Shown: positions 48,601-55,727 of the stretch, piece after piece
Layout of the letters: the number at the start of each line of letters is the position of its first letter
Numbering within the stretch: position 1 is the first letter of the stretch
NCBI GenBank assembly: GCA_030348875.1
Contig: JAUCEP010000002.1
Span: forward strand, 761,001 to 825,000
DNA from: Ureibacillus composti
GTDB taxonomy: Bacteria > Bacillota > Bacilli > Bacillales_A > Planococcaceae
Length of the DNA stretch: 64,000 nt
Direction: 5' to 3'
Position numbers and translations under genes: made by a program
Notes under the pieces: model-generated
Databases searched by the model: none
Seen by the model: only the letters and a program-made list of their open reading frames with translations
Told to the model about the DNA's origin: nothing

Positions 48601-49182
48601 TTAATGACAAACATGATTAATAAAGTGGAAGAGAAAGATCGTTATACTTACCTGTTCCAAGGTAACTCACAAGTATTAGACCATATTTTAGTATCAAATA
48701 ATTTAGTAGATAAAACTGAAATTGATATTCTTCATATCAATGCAGACTTCACTGACATGGCTGGTCGTGCGAGTGACCATGACCCTGTAATGGTGCAAAT
48801 TGATTTGAAAGCAACGGACAATGAGCCTGAAACACCAATCACAGCAGAAAAAATCTACAATCTAACAAACTATAAAACAGGTAAATTAATTATTAATAAA
48901 CCAAGTGTATCTGTAACAATAGACAATAACTCTGAAATTAAAAATGGTATTGTATTTACAGGAGAATATGCTGAATTTGCTGGTGAAGGTTTAGCGAAAG
49001 TTACTCTAACAATTAAACCTAAAAAATCAGACGCTATTATTGATTTGAAAGAATCAAAAGTTGGTAAAATCTTTATTGATGGACCAAATGTAAAAGAAAT
49101 TCGCGGATTAACTGCAGAGCAGAAAGAGAACATAGAATATATCAATGGTGCTGACCCAGAAAAAATTAACTTTCCCAGCTAA
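45643..49182 (+). CDS. Exported multi-domain DNase (LTD, OB-fold, ExeM/NucH-like EEP nuclease)
   Basis: A 1179-residue exported protein; ATG 45643 follows AAGGAG by 6 nt. The signal peptide ends near residue 30 (VANA). A lamin-tail domain (DLIISEYIEGSSYNKAIEIY) comes next, then an OB-fold of YhcR type (VKGIVSANLKNTISIQDETG), a chitobiase-like C-domain (EIFYTLDGSEPTDQSAKY), and another OB-like region. The endonuclease/exonuclease/phosphatase domain (about 745-1055) shows IASYNLENFS, VGVTEVQDNNG, IANHWNSKSGD, SLGDFNDFQ and ASDHDPVM. The remaining ~120 residues are beta-rich. The frame stops at TAA 49180-49182, while an endonuclease I domain continues in the next frame. Confidence 0.88.
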   Translation: MMRKRKWKKPVNAFLATSMIASAVAPVVPTVANAETIVATDLIISEYIEGSSYNKAIEIYNGTGAPVDLNKYSLELITNGDPSSNVQTIKLSGTLEHDNVYVLYHGQANDAIKNVGDLENSSVINFNGNDPVLLKKDGEVIDSLGKVGSSADFAKDKTLVRKSSILTGDAVMDDTFDATLEWEVLPKDTTSNLGSHEMGATPGEPGDPDPTEVEVISIADAHTKAAGETVTVKGIVSANLKNTISIQDETGGIAVRPTSLDMKIGDEVTLTGKLVDYRGLLQLDSASIVEKGPNVGAPQAKIVTGAELSEVNESQLVTVKNVTLNSVTGTSWKNFTASDGSEFIVRDETGELNSLEVGTTYESITGIVQQFDNDYQIIPRSELDIVVDSTTIKPALASLGSGTFVGSQSVTLSTTTAGAEIFYTLDGSEPTDQSAKYVEPIQITKNTTLKAIVKAQDGTFSEVSTFVYKITDSLQIHDLQGEGHTSPYDDQTVQGIQGIVTYNFTLNGSNYYTIQTPDELADNNAKTSEAILLYSGKKAWDIQVGDLVSVTGTVDEYAYDGYSDRNNTDLKTTQINVRDDKDGKVEVLQENVDLPEPFVIDESTLTAKHIEDDELTEFQPEEDALDFWESIEGMRVQVGNVKAVAPQEHGDLITVLESAETNSLHGGLLLTEDDQNPERIQFRLEPNGPARDFEVATGDKFNGPIEGIVGYSYQNYKIYADLDEMKAVHEKGSAVPEKTNIEKKEDKLTIASYNLENFSNNNASNETPQSKVEKLARAIGTDMGSPDIVGVTEVQDNNGQDAGGTEANESYERLIAAIKEESGVEYKYLNIDPIAGQDGGAPNANIRVGFLYNPERISLPEGIESGDATTAVGYENGKLTHNPGRIDPTNAAFNSSRKPLAAQFNFQGEEVIVIANHWNSKSGDTPLFGATQPPVYGSESQRHKIANVVYDFINNIKSKNPDANIVSLGDFNDFQFSKSLEIHEGELMTNMINKVEEKDRYTYLFQGNSQVLDHILVSNNLVDKTEIDILHINADFTDMAGRASDHDPVMVQIDLKATDNEPETPITAEKIYNLTNYKTGKLIINKPSVSVTIDNNSEIKNGIVFTGEYAEFAGEGLAKVTLTIKPKKSDAIIDLKESKVGKIFIDGPNVKEIRGLTAEQKENIEYINGADPEKINFPS

Positions 49183-49906
49183 AGGATCTAGCCCGGATCC
49201 TGAGCAAAATCCAGAAGTTGATCAAGAGTTAGCAATTTACTATCAAGATGCTTATGGAAAAACAGGGCAAGCATTAAAAACAGCATTACACGAAATTATC
49301 GATGACCATACCCAGCTCACATATAGTCAAGCATGGCAGGCCCTTCGTGAAACGGATGAAGACCCGAATAATCCGAACAATGTCATCTTATTTTATTCAG
49401 GAAAATCGATTTCTGAAAATAATAATGGTGGTAATGTTGGACAATGGAATCGCGAACATACATGGGCTAAGTCACACGGTGATTTTGGGACAAGTATGGG
49501 CCCAGGAACGGACATTCATCATCTACGCCCAACAGATGTTCAAGTGAATAGTTCAAGAGGAAACTTAGATTTCGACATTGGAGGAAGTCCAATTAGTGGC
49601 TGTAACGGTTGTCTAAAAGATGGAGATTCATTCGAGCCACCTGACCGTGTAAAAGGTGATGTAGCCCGAATCCTATTCTATATGGCTGTTCGTTACGAAC
49701 AAGGTGACAGAGTTGACCTTGAATTGAATGAGAAGGTCAATAACGGTAACAATCCCCACGGTAAGCTCACAGTATTACTACAATGGAATGAACAAGATCC
49801 AGTAGATGGATTTGAACGTAATCGTAATAATATCATTCAAGAATGGCAAGGAAATCGCAATCCGTTCATTGATCATCCTGAATGGGCAAATAAGATTTGG
49901 AATTAG
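49145..49906 (+). CDS. Endonuclease I (EndA/NucM-like) domain, probably frameshift-detached tail of the upstream DNase
   Basis: This frame overlaps the end of the upstream gene by 38 nt and encodes a PF04231-type endonuclease I domain: GQWNREHTWAKSHG with the His of the beta-beta-alpha-metal site, DIHHLRPTDVQVNSSRGN, and ARILFYMAVRYEQ. It has no signal peptide and no ribosome site for its GTG/ATG candidates. Removing one C from the CCC at about 49176-49178 joins the frames as NFPAKGSSPDPEQNP, an ordinary Pro/Glu linker. It is therefore most likely the C-terminal nuclease of one larger exported protein, split by a one-base change, or made by +1 slippage. Confidence 0.78.
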   Translation: MVLTQKKLTFPAKGSSPDPEQNPEVDQELAIYYQDAYGKTGQALKTALHEIIDDHTQLTYSQAWQALRETDEDPNNPNNVILFYSGKSISENNNGGNVGQWNREHTWAKSHGDFGTSMGPGTDIHHLRPTDVQVNSSRGNLDFDIGGSPISGCNGCLKDGDSFEPPDRVKGDVARILFYMAVRYEQGDRVDLELNEKVNNGNNPHGKLTVLLQWNEQDPVDGFERNRNNIIQEWQGNRNPFIDHPEWANKIWN

Positions 49907-49911
49907 CCTTT

Positions 49912-49946
49912 AAAAGGAGTCTCCGTAAATTGGAGACTCCTTTTTT
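49912..49946 (+). terminator. Terminator after the nuclease locus
   Basis: AAAAGGAGTCTCC and GGAGACTCCTTTT, then a T run. Confidence 0.85.
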
Positions 49947-49948
49947 GA

Positions 49949-50827
49949 GTACCAGGTACACAAACAATTCTGAAAATTCATCACTCCTTCAATGTTGGGT
50001 ACTCTTCTAGAGGGATTTCATTTTCTGTTTCGCAAAATGCACAATAATCTTCTCTCGAGTTCAGTGTTGGATATTGAAGACAGTTTTGTAGTGGGTTGAT
50101 ATTTAGAAAAGGGTAGGGTGGGGGGGAATTAAATTTAAATAAAGCATAACTACTATAAGGGTAATTCTCTAAAGTCTTTACCATTGGAGGGTTAGTATTT
50201 ATTGGATTACGGTGAATGTATCGACTAACTCTTAACATCGACATAGGGGTAGTAACCATTTCCGAATAATATCGTGCTTCATAAAGGTGGCCAGTATAAT
50301 TGTATTTCTTTCTAAAATAATCACTATAACGACGATTAATAACTCTCATAATTTTGCTTAATGGCACCTTAGGAGAACGGAGTAGTAAATGATAATGATT
50401 GGTCATCAAGCAATAGGCAGCAATCGTAAAGGGATACTTCTCATAGGCGTAGTGAAGCGTGCGATAAAATTCTAAAAAGTCTCTTTCCGTAGTAAATATA
50501 TTTTGTCGGTTATTTCCTCTCATAACCACATGATTAAATACATCAGGATTCCAGATCCTCCTCTTTCTTGGCATCATACTCACCTCATCACAAGTTAATA
50601 TACAAAAATATACTCTTCAATAGTAGGTTAGAAGAAGCAAAATATATAACTATCACTTATACAGTAAACGATTGTTAATGGACTGTCTATACATGCTATA
50701 TTAAGTGAAATGGCAGAAAAATTATCTTTGAGGGAAATATCGACTTCTAAAATTAACTTTGAAATAAAAATCAATGCCAAAATAATTATTTAAAGATTTG
50801 TTTGTGAATTGTATGGGTACCTGGTAC
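49949..50827 (-). mobile_element. RAYT unit: REP-type transposase gene between inverted repeats
   Basis: The RAYT gene is bracketed by 22-bp inverted arms. The left arm at 49949-49970 starts GTACCAGGTAC; the right arm at 50806-50827 ends GTACCTGGTAC. They match at 20 of 22 positions. The left arm ends 10 nt from the stop codon. The right arm is also the first unit of a 34-bp-period array. This is the arrangement of a transposase with its own REP repeats. Confidence 0.72.
49981..50574 (-). CDS. REP-associated tyrosine transposase (Y1_Tnp/RAYT)
   Basis: A 197-residue single-strand transposase of the IS200-like HUH superfamily. RAYTs are usually single-copy genes that process palindromic REP sequences. 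The second ATG (50574) is chosen for its distance from GAGGTG and because MPRKRRIW is a typical RAYT N-terminus. Motifs: FNHVVMRGNNRQNIF, the HUH motif TNHYHLLLRS (His60, His62), and VSRYIHRNP with the nucleophile Tyr119. The C-terminal tail is Pro/Asn-rich. The flanking GTACCTGGTAC repeats are its likely substrate. Confidence 0.9.
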   Translation of the reverse strand: MPRKRRIWNPDVFNHVVMRGNNRQNIFTTERDFLEFYRTLHYAYEKYPFTIAAYCLMTNHYHLLLRSPKVPLSKIMRVINRRYSDYFRKKYNYTGHLYEARYYSEMVTTPMSMLRVSRYIHRNPINTNPPMVKTLENYPYSSYALFKFNSPPPYPFLNINPLQNCLQYPTLNSREDYCAFCETENEIPLEEYPTLKE

Positions 50828-51031
50828 ATGAAAGATTCAGAATTGTGTGAGTACCTGGTACGCAAAAGATTCAGAATTAAGTGGGTACCTGGTACATGAA
50901 AGATTCAGAATTGTATGAGTACCTGGTACATATAAGATTCAGAATTGTGTGAGTACCTGGTACGCAAAAGATTCAGAATTAAGTGGGTACCTGGTACATG
51001 AAAGATTCAGAATTGTATGAGTACCTGGTAC
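50806..51031 (+). repeat. 34-bp-period array of GTACCTGGTAC in the leader of the macro gene
   Basis: Seven cores GTACCTGGTAC start at 50817, 50851, 50885, 50919, 50953, 50987 and 51021, exactly 34 bp apart. Between them lies a 23-bp segment containing AAGATTCAGAATT. Three spacer variants recur in order, so there is a 102-bp higher-order duplication. The last core ends 32 nt before the macro gene start codon. Confidence 0.93.
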
Positions 51032-51063
51032 ATACATAAAAGAACAAAAGGAGGTTCACCAGA

Positions 51064-52068
51064 ATGCCATTTCAAATTGTCCGAAATGATATTACTAAAA
51101 TGAAAGTGGATGCCATTGTCAATGCAGCGAACTCTGCGCTTCAAATGGGAGGTGGGGTATGTGGTGCTATTTTCCGTGCTGCAGGACCTAATGATTTACA
51201 AAAGGCATGTAATCAAATTGGCCAATGTGCGGTTGGGGAGGCAGTCATTACTGATGGTTTCAACTTGCCTGCAAAAAACATTATCCATACTGTAGGGCCT
51301 ATCTGGAAAGGTGGAGGGCATCATGAAGCGGAATATTTAGCATCCTGTTATAAAAACTCGCTAAATCTAGCGGTTCAACATGGGTGTCAATCGATAGCCT
51401 TCCCATTGATCTCGTCTGGCATATATGGATACCCCCAAAAACAAGCATTACAAATTGCTATGTCTGCCATAAGTAAGTTCTTATTGGAGCATGAAATAGA
51501 TGTGACAATGGTTGTATTCGATCAAGATGCTGTTCAATTAAGTGAAAAACTGTTTAATTCTATTTATCAGTACATAGATGACAATTATATAGAAGAAAAC
51601 GTGATTCATTACAATCGAAATCAAATCGAATATGATCAAGTTTTCTCAGAAATGCCGATCCTTCAAAGTGAACCGGAATTGGATATTTCTGAAAGTAAGC
51701 GATCATTAGAAGATGTATTAATGCAATTGGAGGAGACATTTTCTCAACGATTGTTACGGTTAATTGATGAAAAAGGGAAAACAGATGCTGAAACGTATAA
51801 GAAAGCAAATATTGACCGTCGATTATTCTCAAAAATACGAAACAACCCGGAATACACGCCGCTAAAAAAGACCGTAATCGCATTTGCCATTGCATTGGAG
51901 CTTAATTTAGATGAAACGATAGATTTATTACGAACTGCTGGATATGCTCTATCCAAAAGCAGCAAATTTGATCTCATTATTCAATACTTCATAGAACATA
52001 AAAACTACAACATATATGAAATAAACGAAGCGCTATTTGCATTTGATCAGGTGTTACTAGGAGCGTAA
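51064..52068 (+). CDS. Macro-domain protein with C-terminal HTH-like domain
   Basis: A 334-residue cytosolic protein; ATG 51064 follows AAAGGAGG. Residues 1 to about 165 are a macro domain that binds or hydrolyses ADP-ribose: VDAIVNAANSALQMGGGVCG (the Asn/Gly-rich loop), IIHTVGPIW, and FPLISSGIYGYP (phosphate loop). Residues about 225-330 form a second helical domain (LLRLIDEKGKTDAETYKKAN, then FSKIRNNPEYTPLKKTVIAF). It resembles a phage-repressor-type helix-turn-helix domain seen fused to assorted signalling or defence proteins (family memory). Function is open: a deacylase of ADP-ribosylated targets or a regulator. Confidence 0.87.
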   Translation: MPFQIVRNDITKMKVDAIVNAANSALQMGGGVCGAIFRAAGPNDLQKACNQIGQCAVGEAVITDGFNLPAKNIIHTVGPIWKGGGHHEAEYLASCYKNSLNLAVQHGCQSIAFPLISSGIYGYPQKQALQIAMSAISKFLLEHEIDVTMVVFDQDAVQLSEKLFNSIYQYIDDNYIEENVIHYNRNQIEYDQVFSEMPILQSEPELDISESKRSLEDVLMQLEETFSQRLLRLIDEKGKTDAETYKKANIDRRLFSKIRNNPEYTPLKKTVIAFAIALELNLDETIDLLRTAGYALSKSSKFDLIIQYFIEHKNYNIYEINEALFAFDQVLLGA

Positions 52069-52082
52069 TGGTCTTTGGTGCA

Positions 52083-52180
52083 ATTATGTGCGACTTTCAC
52101 TAGAAAATGTGCGGGTTAAGGGGATTTATGTGCGACTTTCGCGAGGGAGTGTGCGAGTTCAACAAATTTACATGCGACTT
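52083..52180 (-). repeat. Short phased array of the CGCACRTAAA family, minus orientation
   Basis: Five cores with GTGCG or ATGCG (reverse complement CGCAC/CGCAT) start at 52088, 52109, 52130, 52151 and 52172, exactly 21 bp apart. The first and third read CGCACATAA on the minus strand. It is the same family as the array at 62743-63393, inverted, and lies between the macro and vWA genes. Confidence 0.8.
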
Positions 52181-52284
52181 CATCCAACGACTAAAACTTC
52201 CAAAAATGTCGCCTCCCAAGCGACCAAATAAAATCATTAAATTGTTATCCTTCATTTATAAACAAACGAATGGAGGATATTTTT

Positions 52285-52926
52285 ATGAAAACAAATTTAA
52301 CAGAGCTTGTATTTATTTTAGATCGTAGTGGTTCAATGTCTGGTCTTGAGGCGGATACAATTGGTGGATATAATTCTATGTTGGCAAAGCAAAAGTCTGC
52401 GGAAGGGGAAGCTGTTGTAACGACGGTATTATTTAATCATGAAGTTGAACTGCTTCACGATCGCATTAATGTGAAAGGTATAGCGCCCATAACGAACAAC
52501 AATTATGAGGTAGGTGGAACAACGGCTTTACTCGATGCGATTGGCTTCGCGATAAACAAAATTAAAAAAGCACAAAAAGCTACAATAAAAGAAGAGCGCG
52601 CGGGGAAAGTATTATTTGTCATTACGACAGACGGAATGGAGAACTCAAGCAACAAATTTAACTACCAAAAAATCAAACAGTTAATTGAGCAACAAAAAGA
52701 ATTGGGTTGGGAATTCATTTTCTTAGGAGCCAATATCGATGCTATTTCAACAGCTGCACAAATGGGAATTGAAAGCGACTATGCTGTCGAATACCATGCT
52801 GATCAAATCGGAACGGAATTGAATTTTTCCGCTGTTACGGAAACCGTCTTGAATTATCGCAAAGAAGGAAAAATCAATAACCAATGGAAAAAACAAATCG
52901 AACAAGACTTTAAGCAAAGGAAATAA
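52285..52926 (+). CDS. Stand-alone von Willebrand factor A domain protein
   Basis: A 213-residue cytosolic vWA protein. The true start is ATG 52285, 8 nt after TGGAGG; the ATG at 52270 overlaps that site. The metal-ion-dependent adhesion site is complete: DRSGSMSG (DxSxS), the Thr in GGTTALLDAI, and Asp in FVITTDGMENS. Later parts are EFIFLGANIDAISTAAQMGI and a basic C-terminus. Such single-domain vWA proteins often serve as partners of AAA+ ATPases or of stress and toxin modules, but none is adjacent. It follows the macro gene in the same direction, with about 200 bp of repeats between. Confidence 0.85.
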   Translation: MKTNLTELVFILDRSGSMSGLEADTIGGYNSMLAKQKSAEGEAVVTTVLFNHEVELLHDRINVKGIAPITNNNYEVGGTTALLDAIGFAINKIKKAQKATIKEERAGKVLFVITTDGMENSSNKFNYQKIKQLIEQQKELGWEFIFLGANIDAISTAAQMGIESDYAVEYHADQIGTELNFSAVTETVLNYRKEGKINNQWKKQIEQDFKQRK

Positions 52927-52951
52927 CGTTCTCTAAATGCCTTTCAATTTT

Positions 52952-53153
52952 CTGAATTGTGTGGGTACCTGGTACAGAAACAATCAGAATTGTATTTGAA
53001 TTGTGGGTGTACCTGGTACAAAAACAAATCAGAATTGTTTTGAATTGTGCGGGTACCTGGTACAGAAACAAATCTGAATTGTGTTCGAATTGTGTGAGTA
53101 CCTGGTACAAAAACAAATCAGAATTGTGTTCGAATTGTGTGAGTACCAGGTAC
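52952..53153. repeat. 44/45-bp-period array of the RAYT-linked repeat
   Basis: GTACCTGGTAC cores at 52965, 53009, 53053 and 53098, and GTACCAGGTAC (flipped centre) at 53143. Between them lie AATTGTG and CAGAATTGT words, as in the RAYT arms. It begins 26 nt after the vWA stop codon. Confidence 0.9.
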
Positions 53154-53174
53154 ACTAAAAAAAACCCCCACAAA

Positions 53175-53220
53175 AAAACTAGAAGCAATCTGAATCCATC
53201 TCAGATCCGCTTCTAGTTTT
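53175..53220 (-). terminator. Terminator of the minus-strand membrane-protein gene
   Basis: AAAACTAGAAGC and GCTTCTAGTTTT arms. A T-rich tract follows on the minus strand. Confidence 0.65.
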
Positions 53221-53235
53221 CATTTTATATATTAG

Positions 53236-53721
53236 TTACACAACAAACGGTTTTTTCATTTTTATTAGTCCGTAAATATAAAGGAAAATACTGCCTGTAA
53301 TGAAAGTCAGTACAACGAACAGGATGGACATACCTTGTTCTCCAGTCCATCTGTAAAACAGGCGATAAATATAGTAGATACCAATGACCATTGCGGCAAT
53401 TGAAGCGATGAATCCGATAATTGGAATGAACGATACAATGAGGAGTCCTATATAAATTAAGGTCCATTTCAATGCTTCTTTTTTAATTTCCTCAAGTGTT
53501 TCTTTATCCGAAACCAAAGCAAATAGAACATAAACATTTACAATCGGAATCCAAGACATGAATGCAATTTCTTGAAGGCCGTTTGTTTTTGAAGTGATAT
53601 AATAGACGACTGCCATAATGATATAACCTAAAAGTGCTAGAGCTAAAGCGATAAAAAGAAAAATGACGAAAAACCCACCGACCATAGCATCATATTCACT
53701 TGAATAAGAGCTATACGACAT
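53236..53721 (-). CDS. Four-helix membrane protein of unknown function
   Basis: A 161-residue integral membrane protein. ATG 53721 (MSYSSYSSEYDAMVGG) is preferred because AAAGGGGG lies 7 nt upstream; 25 further in-frame residues look untranslated. Helices are at about 15-40 (FFVIFLFIALALALLGYIIM), 55-72 (FMSWIPIVNVYVLFALV), 90-125 (IYIGLLIVSFIPIIGFIASI) and 135-155. I do not recognise the family beyond a general likeness to small Bacillales membrane proteins with a WIPIVN motif. It is convergent with the vWA gene. Confidence 0.65.
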   Translation of the reverse strand: MSYSSYSSEYDAMVGGFFVIFLFIALALALLGYIIMAVVYYITSKTNGLQEIAFMSWIPIVNVYVLFALVSDKETLEEIKKEALKWTLIYIGLLIVSFIPIIGFIASIAAMVIGIYYIYRLFYRWTGEQGMSILFVVLTFITGSIFLYIYGLIKMKKPFVV

Positions 53722-54120
53722 TTCCATACCCCCTTTTTTATTTAAAAATGTGCCTCTCACTAAAGAAGTCACATTAATATATGTATGATTCAACAAAAAA
53801 TGTAGAATTTATTATAAATTGTCAATTTTAATCCTTTCCTAATATATAGAAACAGGAACATTAGGAAAAAGGGAGGTGGTGAAGCTAGATGAAATATTTA
53901 GATTACGATCGAATATGTCTATATCATCGCAAAAAGTGTCTAGAATAATCCCAAATAATGAATTCAATCGAGACTCACGAGATTACCGATCCTAAAAGAA
54001 CTGACTTTATTTCGACAAAACATGAGATTTATTTACAGAAATTTCACCGTGCTGTATAATTAAAAATTGTATTTAAATTCGAGTGGACGTCCGCCTGAGA
54101 CAAGTAGTTGGAGGTAGAAA
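53722..54120. other. Intergenic region upstream of the second GtrII gene
   Basis: It contains GGGAGGTGG at 53871-53879 with two very short frames: ATG 53889, 19 codons, and GTG 53879, 38 codons. Their distances from the ribosome site are poor. I do not call either a gene. Confidence 0.35.
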
Positions 54121-55683
54121 ATGCCGGAAAAAGTATTTGAAAGACTAAAGAATAACATACAGAGTGAGTGGAAATTAGCGTTCTTTTCCACTATGATCAT
54201 TGGGTTACTCACTCATATATATGCTTTTACACACAGATTCCCAAATCATGATAGTTTACATAATTTGCATAGTTCGCAAGCCATGGTGACGTCTGGACGC
54301 TTTTTCTTAAGCCCGGCCACTGCCATTAGTTCATTTTTTGATTTACCCTGGATTATCGGACTACTTTCGATATTCTTTTTAGCTTTAGCGAGTGTTTGTC
54401 TTGTTATTTTATTCTACATCCGTAAAAAGATATCGATTGTGTTAATATCGGGGATTGTTGTCACATTCCCAAGTGTTTCAGCAACTTTTTCATATATCTT
54501 CACTGCTGACGGCTATATGATGGGAATATTTATGGCCATCTTATCTGTCGTGTTATTGAAAAAATATAAATACGGGTTCCTTTACGGCGCCGTTTTAGTT
54601 TGTTTATCTGTAGCGATTTATCAAGCGAATTTATCGGTAGCGTTAACTTTTACAACAATTTGGCTAATTCATGAAATCTTATATTCTACAATTACACTTA
54701 AACAACTAGTTGGAAAAATCGTTCGCGCTATTATGATGATTGGAATTGGAATGGTCGGTTATTTAGTAGTGTATAAAATCTTTACTAGAATATTTACTGT
54801 TCAAATTTCAAGTTATCAAGGTCTTGATAAGGTAGGGTCATTAACTTTAGCTGATATTCCACGAAGAATTTCGCAAATCATTACCCAGTTAAAAACATTC
54901 TTCTTACGAGGGTTTATGGATGGCTATAGCATTAATTTCCTTGAAATGCTGAATGCTGTCGTATTTATCACGTTAGTTGTGACAGCATTGACTGTCATTA
55001 TAAAAAGACAGGTGTACAAAAATGTAGGAAAGATGGCTATGTTAGTAATAGGGATTGCTAGTCTGCCATTTAGCTATTACGTTGCGTATTTTGTATCACC
55101 ATCTGCTTTTTATCATATGTTGATGGTTTTTGGATTAAGTAGTGTTTATATTTTCCTTATTCTTATGTACGACCGAATTGATGAGATGCCGAAACTTGCT
55201 ATTGAGCGTTTAAGTTCTTGGGCAACGGTGATTGTCCTTGCTTGTACGATCTTTAACTTTGCATTAATTGCAAATATCGCATACATGAATATGGAGCTTC
55301 GTCATGAGAAATCACTAAGCTTTGCCAATCGTTTAGTGGACCGAATTGAACAATTAGATGAATATCCAGAAATCGAAAAGCTTACGGTATTTGGGAATGT
55401 TAAATTATATTCACAACTAACATCTGAGATTATTCCGAATCAAATCCCAGAAATGACGGGTTCTGTCGGAGAAGTATTCTTCTACAAACCATATAGTTAT
55501 AATGAGTTACTCGATCAATTCTTAGGCTATTCACTTCAAAATGTATCTGATGAAGAACGAGAAAGAATAGAACAAAGTGAAGAATATAAAGATATGGGCA
55601 TTTGGCCAGCGAAAGATTCTGTAAGAGTATTTAATGATGATACAGTCGTGGTGAAATTTGAAGAAACTGAAACGAATCAGTAG
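54121..55683 (+). CDS. GtrII-type membrane glycosyltransferase, copy 2
   Basis: A 520-residue polytopic membrane protein closely similar to the protein at 35616-37160 over its full length; shared blocks include WKLAF, HRFPNHD, VTSGRFFLS, FTADGYMMG and ISSYQGLDKVG. It would act as the outer-face transferase that moves a sugar from undecaprenyl phosphate to an exported polymer. ATG 54121 follows TTGGAGG. Unlike copy 1 it heads an operon with a GtrB-like enzyme and a GtrA-like protein, so this copy carries the full three-component set. Confidence 0.85.
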   Translation: MPEKVFERLKNNIQSEWKLAFFSTMIIGLLTHIYAFTHRFPNHDSLHNLHSSQAMVTSGRFFLSPATAISSFFDLPWIIGLLSIFFLALASVCLVILFYIRKKISIVLISGIVVTFPSVSATFSYIFTADGYMMGIFMAILSVVLLKKYKYGFLYGAVLVCLSVAIYQANLSVALTFTTIWLIHEILYSTITLKQLVGKIVRAIMMIGIGMVGYLVVYKIFTRIFTVQISSYQGLDKVGSLTLADIPRRISQIITQLKTFFLRGFMDGYSINFLEMLNAVVFITLVVTALTVIIKRQVYKNVGKMAMLVIGIASLPFSYYVAYFVSPSAFYHMLMVFGLSSVYIFLILMYDRIDEMPKLAIERLSSWATVIVLACTIFNFALIANIAYMNMELRHEKSLSFANRLVDRIEQLDEYPEIEKLTVFGNVKLYSQLTSEIIPNQIPEMTGSVGEVFFYKPYSYNELLDQFLGYSLQNVSDEERERIEQSEEYKDMGIWPAKDSVRVFNDDTVVVKFEETETNQ

Positions 55684-55727
55684 AAATATAAAATATAGCA
55701 GCAACCTTGTATAGAAAGGGGTACGCT

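Noticed and set aside
52910-53216. Frames of 85-92 codons with repeated FEHNSDLF/NKSELCSNC peptides
   Set aside because: They are readings of the 44/45-bp repeat array on both strands, with no ribosome site.
53879-53996. Two tiny frames behind GGGAGGTGG (19 and 38 codons)
   Set aside because: Start codons lie too far from or too close to the ribosome site, and there is no family or membrane signature.
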